From contig DRQI01000299.1 of the NCBI GenBank assembly GCA_011330545.1, positions 1 through 11,437 of the forward strand: DNA of 11,437 nt, written 5' to 3'. Positions 7,106 through 11,437 of the stretch are shown here, piece by piece; within the stretch, counting starts at the first letter, position 1; every line of letters starts with the position of its first letter. The DNA is from Flavobacteriia bacterium (GTDB lineage Bacteria > Bacteroidota > Bacteroidia > Flavobacteriales > Flavobacteriaceae). The notes below the pieces were generated by a model. It searched no databases. It saw nothing but the letters and a program-made list of their open reading frames with translations, and was not told the origin of the DNA. Both the position numbers and the translations under genes were made by a program.

Positions 7106-8592
7106 TTTACTCTAAATTTTCGGTTCTTAACCAACTCAATCATGGCTTGAATGTCATCTTTCAACAATCGGTCTTCTTCTAATTTTGCTACTTTACTTCT
7201 GATAAGTTTATGGTTTTCTTCTACAATGTCAGCGCATTGCAATGGCCGTCTAAATTCAATAGCTTGTGCGGCATATAAAAGCTCTATGGCTAAAATTTTC
7301 TCAATATTCTGCAATATCTGATTGAATTTTCTACCCGAAATACTTCCCATAGACACATGGTCTTCTTGGCCTAATGATGTTGGAATACTGTCTGCTGAAG
7401 GTGGAAAACACAACGATTTGTTTTCGGCAACCAATGCTGCTGTAGTGTATTGTGGTATCATAAAACCCGAATTCAATCCGCCACTTTCGGTTAATAATCG
7501 CGGCAATCCGTATTTTCCTTCTAATAATAAAAAGCAGCGCCTATCGGAAATATTCCCTAATTCTGAAGCTGCCAAGGCAGCATAATCTAAGGCCATAGCC
7601 AACGGTTGTCCGTGAAAATTACCTCCCGAAATAGCTACGGTTTCGCTCAATACTATAGGATTGTCGGTAACCGAATTCATTTCTATTGCAGTCAATTTTT
7701 TTAAATGATAATAGGCATTGCGCGAGGCTCCGTGTACTTGTGGAATACAGCGCATAGAATACGGATCTTGTACTCGGTCACAATCTTCATGCGACATAAT
7801 ATTTTCTGAATCTTTAAACAACATTCGCATACGTTTGGCAACTTTCAAAGTACCTTTAAACGGCCTGATGGTATGCAGGGCTTTTTTAAATGGTGATGCA
7901 CTGCCTTTATAACCTTCTATGCTCATGGCTCCGGCGAGGTCGGCTAAATTGAGCAAGTATTTCATACTGTACAATCCCTTGATGGCATGTGCTAGGATAA
8001 ATTGTGTTCCGTTAATCAATGCCAATCCTTCTTTTGCTTGTAGTTTGATTGCTGATAATTGGTATTTTTTTAGAATGCCTTTTGCCTGAACAATGGTTGT
8101 GCCTACCCAAAAATCACCTTCGCCCAATAGGGGTAAAAATAGGTGTGCCAGTGGTGCCAGATCACCCGAAGCTCCTACTGAACCCTGCTCGGGTACTACG
8201 GGAATAAGGTCATTTTCTATAAAAAATAATATGTGTTCAATTACTTTTAAACGAATGCCCGAAAATCCTTGGCACAAAGCGTGGACTTTACAGATGAGCA
8301 TGATCTTTGAGAGTTCTTTATCGATGGGTTTTCCTACGCCAACGGCATGGGTAAGTAACAGGTTTTCTTGTAGCTTACTGGTTTCTTCAGGTGATATTTG
8401 TACATCACACAAGGGGCCGAAACCGGTATTGATGCCATATACGGCTTTGTTAGAATTGGCTATTGTTTCTACTTTTTTCCGGCAAAGCATCACCTTGTCA
8501 ATGGCTTTTTGTGTTAAAATGGCTTTTAAATTACCTCGTGCTATGGCTAGTACTTTGGTAACCGTCAATGTATCAATTCCGTATCTAAACAT
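7102..8592 (-). CDS. hutH: Histidine ammonia-lyase (histidase)
   Basis: HutH removes ammonia from L-histidine to give trans-urocanate, the first step of the pathway. GSVGASGDLAPLAH contains the Ala-Ser-Gly triad that cyclises into the MIO cofactor. Other catalytic motifs are YGINTGFG (Tyr52), NGTQ (Asn194), QDPYSMRC (Tyr278, Arg281) and QEDHVS (Glu410). I chose the ATG at 8590-8592 (MFRYGIDTL), giving 496 residues. With this start ASG falls at 141-143, against 142-144 in Pseudomonas putida HutH, and Tyr52 matches Tyr53. The open frame reaches 8703, but the extra 37 residues run across a promoter and two palindromes and do not resemble the family. First gene of the hut operon; its TGA stop overlaps the hutU start. 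Confidence 0.97.
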   Translation of the reverse strand: MFRYGIDTLTVTKVLAIARGNLKAILTQKAIDKVMLCRKKVETIANSNKAVYGINTGFGPLCDVQISPEETSKLQENLLLTHAVGVGKPIDKELSKIMLICKVHALCQGFSGIRLKVIEHILFFIENDLIPVVPEQGSVGASGDLAPLAHLFLPLLGEGDFWVGTTIVQAKGILKKYQLSAIKLQAKEGLALINGTQFILAHAIKGLYSMKYLLNLADLAGAMSIEGYKGSASPFKKALHTIRPFKGTLKVAKRMRMLFKDSENIMSHEDCDRVQDPYSMRCIPQVHGASRNAYYHLKKLTAIEMNSVTDNPIVLSETVAISGGNFHGQPLAMALDYAALAASELGNISDRRCFLLLEGKYGLPRLLTESGGLNSGFMIPQYTTAALVAENKSLCFPPSADSIPTSLGQEDHVSMGSISGRKFNQILQNIEKILAIELLYAAQAIEFRRPLQCADIVEENHKLIRSKVAKLEEDRLLKDDIQAMIELVKNRKFRVK

Positions 8593-8639
8593 GGTATATG
8601 GCGTTTTCTGGTATTTAAAATATAACCTATTGGTTGTTT

Positions 8640-8661
8640 TTTCAACTTTTAAAAGTTGAAA
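8640..8661. promoter_or_regulatory. 22-bp perfect palindrome, putative operator in the hutH leader
   Basis: The half TTTCAACTTTT is followed immediately by its exact reverse complement AAAAGTTGAAA. It lies about 7-28 bases downstream of the predicted hut transcription start and 48 bases before the hutH ATG. This suits a roadblock operator or, as RNA, a 5' hairpin. It shares the hexamer AAAAGT/ACTTTT with the second palindrome 32 bp away. The binding protein is unknown. Confidence 0.6.
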
Positions 8662-8672
8662 TAGCCGTTTCA

Positions 8673-8692
8673 CAAAAGTAGTACTACTTTTG
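8673..8692. promoter_or_regulatory. 20-bp perfect palindrome overlapping the hut -7 element, putative operator
   Basis: CAAAAGTAGT is followed by its exact reverse complement ACTACTTTTG. The left part is the hut -7 element on the minus strand (TACTTTTG, 8680-8673), so a bound protein would block or remodel the promoter. Its centre is 32 bp, about three helical turns, from the centre of the 22-bp palindrome. Confidence 0.62.
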
Positions 8693-8703
8693 ATACCTCG
8701 CAA
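8673..8703 (-). promoter_or_regulatory. hut operon promoter (Bacteroidota type)
   Basis: On the minus strand TTG at 8703-8701 (within GGGTTTTG) is followed after 20 bases by TACTTTTG at 8680-8673. This fits the Bacteroidota sigma-ABfr pattern TTG-N17-23-TANNTTTG exactly. The start of transcription would be near 8667, leaving a leader of about 75 bases before the hutH ATG. It lies inside the longer open frame of hutH and supports the shorter start. Confidence 0.65.
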
Positions 8704-8752
8704 AACCCTTTTATCTTTAATATTGGTAAATTAGTAAAATAAAAATGGTTAT

Positions 8753-8788
8753 TTGTTACTCTTAATCCATAATTCATAATTATCTTTG
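8753..8788 (+). promoter_or_regulatory. Promoter of the riboswitch-receptor transcript
   Basis: TATCTTTG at 8781-8788 is a perfect match to the Bacteroidota -7 element TANNTTTG, and TTG at 8753-8755 lies 25 bases upstream, slightly longer than usual. Transcription would begin around 8793-8796, directly before the TPP aptamer. The spacing makes the -33 element less certain than the -7. Confidence 0.55.
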
Positions 8789-8795
8789 CACTGTC

Positions 8796-8900
8796 TCAAT
8801 AAAGGGGTGCTTTTTTTAATTTTCACATTTAAGATTAAAAATTGCTGAGATCATACCCATTGAACCTGAGCAGGTAATGCTGCTAAGGGAAAATCTATGA
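8796..8900 (+). ncRNA. TPP (THI-element) riboswitch aptamer
   Basis: All conserved blocks of the thiamin pyrophosphate riboswitch are present in order: GGGGTGC (8804-8810), GCTGAGA (8844-8850), ACCC (8855-8858), GAACCTGA (8862-8869), TAATG in loop L5 (8875-8879) and AAGGGAA (8885-8891). P2 is GGG/CCC, P4 is CCT (8865-8867)/AGG (8886-8888), and P5 is GCAG (8870-8873)/CTGC (8880-8883). P3 is extended by an A/T-only helix TTTTTAAT (8813-8820)/ATTAAAAA (8834-8841). P1 is weak: TCA-TA with a bulge at 8796-8801 against TATGA at 8896-8900. It lies 74 bases before the receptor ATG and should lower expression when TPP is plentiful. Confidence 0.93.
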
Positions 8901-8953
8901 AATGCTCAACAAAGCATTTGAATTTAACACACGAATAATGGCCTCTTTTTATT

Positions 8954-8973
8954 CGATTATAAATACATAATCG
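8954..8973 (+). promoter_or_regulatory. Hairpin abutting the receptor start codon, candidate translational expression platform
   Basis: CGATTAT (8954-8960) and ATAATCG (8967-8973) form a perfect 7-bp stem with a 6-base loop, ending one base before the ATG at 8975. A second stem, CGAATAA (8932-8938)/TTATTCG (8949-8955), shares bases 8954-8955 and partly excludes it. A further hairpin AAATGCT/AGCATTT spans 8900-8919. There is no hairpin followed by a long T-run, so control of translation is more likely than of termination. Confidence 0.5.
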
Positions 8974-8974
8974 T

Positions 8975-11227
8975 ATGAAACCGGCTATTGAGAAATTAGT
9001 ATTAAATTCAGAGACTAATCATTTACCTTCATCTTTGTTACAACGGCAATTTTATGTTGCTGTATTACTTGTTTTTTGCATTTTTTTATCAATCAACACT
9101 TTCGCACAGAAACAGCAGCCTGAGAAGAAAAAAGATTCTACGAAGGTTGAAAAATTAGATGAGGTAATTGTAAAAGCTGTGCGTGTAAAACCCGATGCTC
9201 CGGTAACGCATTCGAATATCACTAAAAAAGAAATTGCCAAGCGTAATTTAGGCCAAGATATACCGATGTTGTTAAATTATTTACCGGCAGTAATCAGTTC
9301 TTCTGATGCCGGTGCCGGCGTGGGGTATACTTATTTGAATGTACGCGGTTCTAATGGCGAACGGGTGAATGTAACGATAAACGGAATTCCGTATAACGAC
9401 GCAGAAAGCCACGGTACATTTTGGGTAAATTTAGGCGATTTTGCTTCTTCAACAGAGAACTTACAACTACAACGGGGAGTGGGCACTTCTACCAATGGCT
9501 CAGGAGCTTTTGGAGCCAGTTTGAATATTTTGACAGATGCGATTTCTGAAACGCCCTATGCCGAAATTTCAAATTCTTTCGGGTCTTTTAATACCAGAAA
9601 GCATACGGTTAAGTTAGGTACCGGATTAATTGACGACAATATTGAAATTGTCGGCCGGTTGTCTAATATTTATTCTGACGGTTATATTGACAGGGCTTTT
9701 ACCGATTTGAAATCGTACTTCTTACAAGGTTCTTACATCAATAATCATACATTGATAAAAGTATTGGCTTTTGGCGGAAAGGAAAAAACGTATCAGGCAT
9801 GGAATGGTATTACGGCAGCACAATTGGCTGAAAACAGGAGGCAAAATCCGTTAACGTATGAGAATGAAACCGATAATTATGAACAAAACCATTATCAAAT
9901 TCATTGGAATGAACGGTTTAACGAACATTGGTCAACCACGGTTGGGTTGAATTTTACCAAAGGCAAAGGTTTTTTTGAACAATTAAAAGAAGATACCGAT
10001 GATATTTCATTGTATAACGGTATTGTGGCAGCAACGGATGTTAATAGTAGTGGAGACCCTATTACCGATGTAATTCGCAGAAGGTGGTTAGACAATAAGT
10101 TTTATGTCGCGAATTTTAATATCAACTATAAAAATGAAAAGCTAGATATTATTAACGGGGTTTCGTATAGTAAGTATACCGGAGACCATTTTGGCGAAGT
10201 AATTTGGGCACGGCAATTTGCACCAAATGCTTCTATTAGAGACCGCTATTACTTTAGTGATGCAAAAAAAACAGATATTAGTATATTTTCAAAAGCAACT
10301 TTTAAACTCACTAAAAAATTTGCGGCTTATTTAGACCTGCAAGGCCGTTTTATAGATTATCAAACACAAGGGTTGACTTCTAAGCGAAAACCTATTGATG
10401 TTGACAGAAGGTTTGATTTTTTCAATCCTAAATTGGGGATAACTTATGCCATAAATACTAAAAACAACCTGTACCTTTCGTATGCCCGTGCCAATAGGGA
10501 GCCCAATAGAAATGATTTTGAAAATGGTGTAAACACACACGAAACGTTAGATGATTTTGAATTGGGTTGGCGATTGCACCATAGTACCTACCGAATAAAT
10601 ACCAATGTATATTATATGAGGTATCAAAATCAATTGGTACTGACCGGAGCCATTGATGATGTCGGGGCGCCTATCAGGGCTACCAGCGGTAAAAGTTACC
10701 GATTGGGCATTGAGGTTGATGCCGATGTAAAACTGTCTCGTCAGTTTAGCATTAGGCCTAACATTGCTTTGAGCGATAATAGAAATATTGATTTTTTTGC
10801 CCCGATAGATGGTGTTTTGAGCGATTTAGGAAATACGCCAATTACTTTTTCTCCTCGTATTATAGCTAATAATATGTTGATATTTAATCCTGTAAAAGAT
10901 TTGCAGGTGACTTTTTTGTCGAAATATGTAGGAAAACAATTTCTTAGCAATTTGGATAGCAATGTTTCTAGTCAAGATGTATTGGATTCTTATTTCACCA
11001 GCGATTTGAATGCGGTTTATGAGATTACACCTCATAAGGTTTTTAAATCTATTGTAGTTTCGGCATTGGTCAATAATATTTTTAATAAAGAATATGTTGA
11101 TAGAGGGTACTATTTTACGTATGACGACACTTGGTCTAATCCGGGGCAAACCACCACGCTTGACGGTGCAGGGTTTTACCCGCAGGCGACTCTTAATTTT
11201 TTAGTAGGGATTACGTTGAAATTTTAA
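8975..11227 (+). CDS. TonB-dependent outer-membrane receptor, probable thiamin importer
   Basis: This 750-residue protein is a TonB-dependent beta-barrel importer of the outer membrane. Residues 1-44 are a signal peptide with a long, partly charged n-region, the hydrophobic stretch FYVAVLLVFCIFLSI and a cleavage site after NTFA. LDEVIVKA (61-68) resembles the TonB-box/plug start common in Bacteroidota. The plug spans to about 190, with YLNVRGSNGERVNVTINGIP and LQRGVGTSTNGSGAFGASLNI. The rest is barrel, ending in a terminal Phe (TLKF) as outer-membrane proteins do. There is no N-terminal carboxypeptidase-regulatory-like domain, so it is not a SusC-type receptor. The TPP riboswitch upstream is the main evidence for thiamin or a thiamin precursor as ligand, in line with riboswitch-linked receptors predicted in other Bacteroidota. 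It appears to be a single-gene transcript here; the inner-membrane transporter is not in the window. Confidence 0.9.
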   Translation: MKPAIEKLVLNSETNHLPSSLLQRQFYVAVLLVFCIFLSINTFAQKQQPEKKKDSTKVEKLDEVIVKAVRVKPDAPVTHSNITKKEIAKRNLGQDIPMLLNYLPAVISSSDAGAGVGYTYLNVRGSNGERVNVTINGIPYNDAESHGTFWVNLGDFASSTENLQLQRGVGTSTNGSGAFGASLNILTDAISETPYAEISNSFGSFNTRKHTVKLGTGLIDDNIEIVGRLSNIYSDGYIDRAFTDLKSYFLQGSYINNHTLIKVLAFGGKEKTYQAWNGITAAQLAENRRQNPLTYENETDNYEQNHYQIHWNERFNEHWSTTVGLNFTKGKGFFEQLKEDTDDISLYNGIVAATDVNSSGDPITDVIRRRWLDNKFYVANFNINYKNEKLDIINGVSYSKYTGDHFGEVIWARQFAPNASIRDRYYFSDAKKTDISIFSKATFKLTKKFAAYLDLQGRFIDYQTQGLTSKRKPIDVDRRFDFFNPKLGITYAINTKNNLYLSYARANREPNRNDFENGVNTHETLDDFELGWRLHHSTYRINTNVYYMRYQNQLVLTGAIDDVGAPIRATSGKSYRLGIEVDADVKLSRQFSIRPNIALSDNRNIDFFAPIDGVLSDLGNTPITFSPRIIANNMLIFNPVKDLQVTFLSKYVGKQFLSNLDSNVSSQDVLDSYFTSDLNAVYEITPHKVFKSIVVSALVNNIFNKEYVDRGYYFTYDDTWSNPGQTTTLDGAGFYPQATLNFLVGITLKF

Positions 11228-11350
11228 TCCTCCTTCGCGTTCCGCTTGGGCGGACGGGAAGATGTGGTTTAATTCCCCGACCCTTGGGTCGGAATTCATG
11301 ATGTTTGCTGCGCAAACTCCGTTTAATACCTCGTATGCTTGCCTCGAGGT
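11228..11350. repeat. Hairpin-rich, GC-richer element between convergent genes, possible interspersed repeat
   Basis: Four inverted repeats lie in tandem: an imperfect CGTTCCGC/GCGGACG (11238-11256), CCGACCC-TT-GGGTCGG (11277-11292) flanked by AATT on both sides, GTTTGC-TGC-GCAAAC (11303-11317), and ACCTCG/CGAGGT (11328-11350). Base composition is richer in G and C than the neighbouring coding DNA. The minus strand stays open in two frames across the element. This fits a dispersed palindromic repeat or a two-way terminator block; copy number cannot be seen here. Confidence 0.45.
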
Positions 11351-11361
11351 TGTTTATTTTT
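11328..11361 (+). terminator. Possible intrinsic terminator of the receptor gene
   Basis: ACCTCG (11328-11333) pairs with CGAGGT (11345-11350) around an 11-base loop and is followed by the T-rich TGTTTATTTTTG. The stem is only 6 bp and lies about 100 bases after the receptor stop, so it is a weak candidate. Confidence 0.35.
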
Positions 11362-11437
11362 GATTGGCTAAGAAAACGATTAAGAGGATTATGGAAACGA
11401 TTAGGATTGCCAATAAGAAAATTTTCCAAAAAGAATA
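11354..11437 (-). CDS. C-terminal membrane segment of an unidentified protein (partial, N-terminus off the right edge)
   Basis: Reading the minus strand inward from the right edge gives 27 codons and a TAA at 11354-11356. The peptide begins YSFWK, runs through about 20 hydrophobic residues (IFLLAILIVSIILLIVFLA) and ends NQK. This is a typical C-terminal transmembrane anchor with aromatic and basic residues on one side. The protein would be convergent with the receptor gene, with the hairpin cluster in between. Too little is visible to name a family. A plus-strand frame from an ATG at 11391 is also open, but its product has no recognisable character. Confidence 0.5.
   Translation of the reverse strand, partial: YSFWKIFLLAILIVSIILLIVFLANQK

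Noticed and set aside
8093..8659. 188-codon open frame on the plus strand opposite hutH
   Set aside because: Antisense to a well-supported enzyme with catalytic motifs; the product shows no domain and includes reversed MIO-region coding.
8593..8703. N-terminal extension of hutH by 37 codons
   Set aside because: It covers a well-formed promoter and two palindromes, and the family alignment fits the internal Met at 8592.
11211..11429. 72-codon minus-strand frame across the hairpin block
   Set aside because: Its middle is made of inverted-repeat DNA and it competes with the membrane-anchor frame, which has clear hydrophobic character.
11391..11437. Plus-strand gene start METIRIANKKIF
   Set aside because: Only 15 codons are visible and nothing supports it over the minus-strand membrane segment.

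Overview
This window looks like the chromosome of a Bacteroidota bacterium, most likely class Flavobacteriia. The supporting evidence is: AT-rich DNA; start codons without clear Shine-Dalgarno sequences; two promoters matching the Bacteroidota pattern TTG-N(about 20-25)-TANNTTTG; a TonB-dependent receptor under a TPP riboswitch; and the long (680-residue) form of urocanate hydratase. Assignment below class level is not possible from the sequence alone.

Layout. Positions 1-1685 (minus strand) hold two biotin-dependent carboxylase genes: a biotin carboxyl carrier protein and then a biotin carboxylase cut by the left window edge. Their carboxyltransferase partner would lie outside the window. 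Positions 1890-3059 (minus) hold an ATP-grasp enzyme of unknown substrate. Positions 3211-8592 (minus) form a tight histidine-utilisation (hut) operon in the order hutH, hutU, an AhpD-like gene, hutI. hutH/hutU overlap by 4 bases, and the next two gaps are 1 and 6 bases. The three hut enzymes convert histidine to urocanate, then 4-imidazolone-5-propionate, then N-formimino-glutamate. No gene for the fourth step (hutG, hutF or ftcD) is present here.

Positions 8593-8974 are a 382-base divergent control region. On its hutH side it has a minus-strand promoter plus two long perfect palindromes, 22 and 20 bp, centred 32 bp apart. On its other side it has a plus-strand promoter, a complete TPP aptamer, and a leader that holds short hairpins and two tandem mini-ORFs before the receptor start. 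Positions 8975-11227 (plus) encode the TonB-dependent receptor, most plausibly an outer-membrane thiamin importer.

Positions 11228-11353 separate two convergent genes and hold a cluster of hairpins that looks like an interspersed repeat with terminator function. The last 84 bases encode, on the minus strand, the C-terminal membrane anchor of a protein that starts outside the window.

The points most worth following up are the paired palindromes at the hut promoter, the AhpD-like gene placed exactly between the enzymes that make and consume imidazolonepropionate, the orphan ATP-grasp gene, and the leader architecture of the riboswitch-controlled receptor. No RNA genes, CRISPR arrays or insertion sequences were seen.
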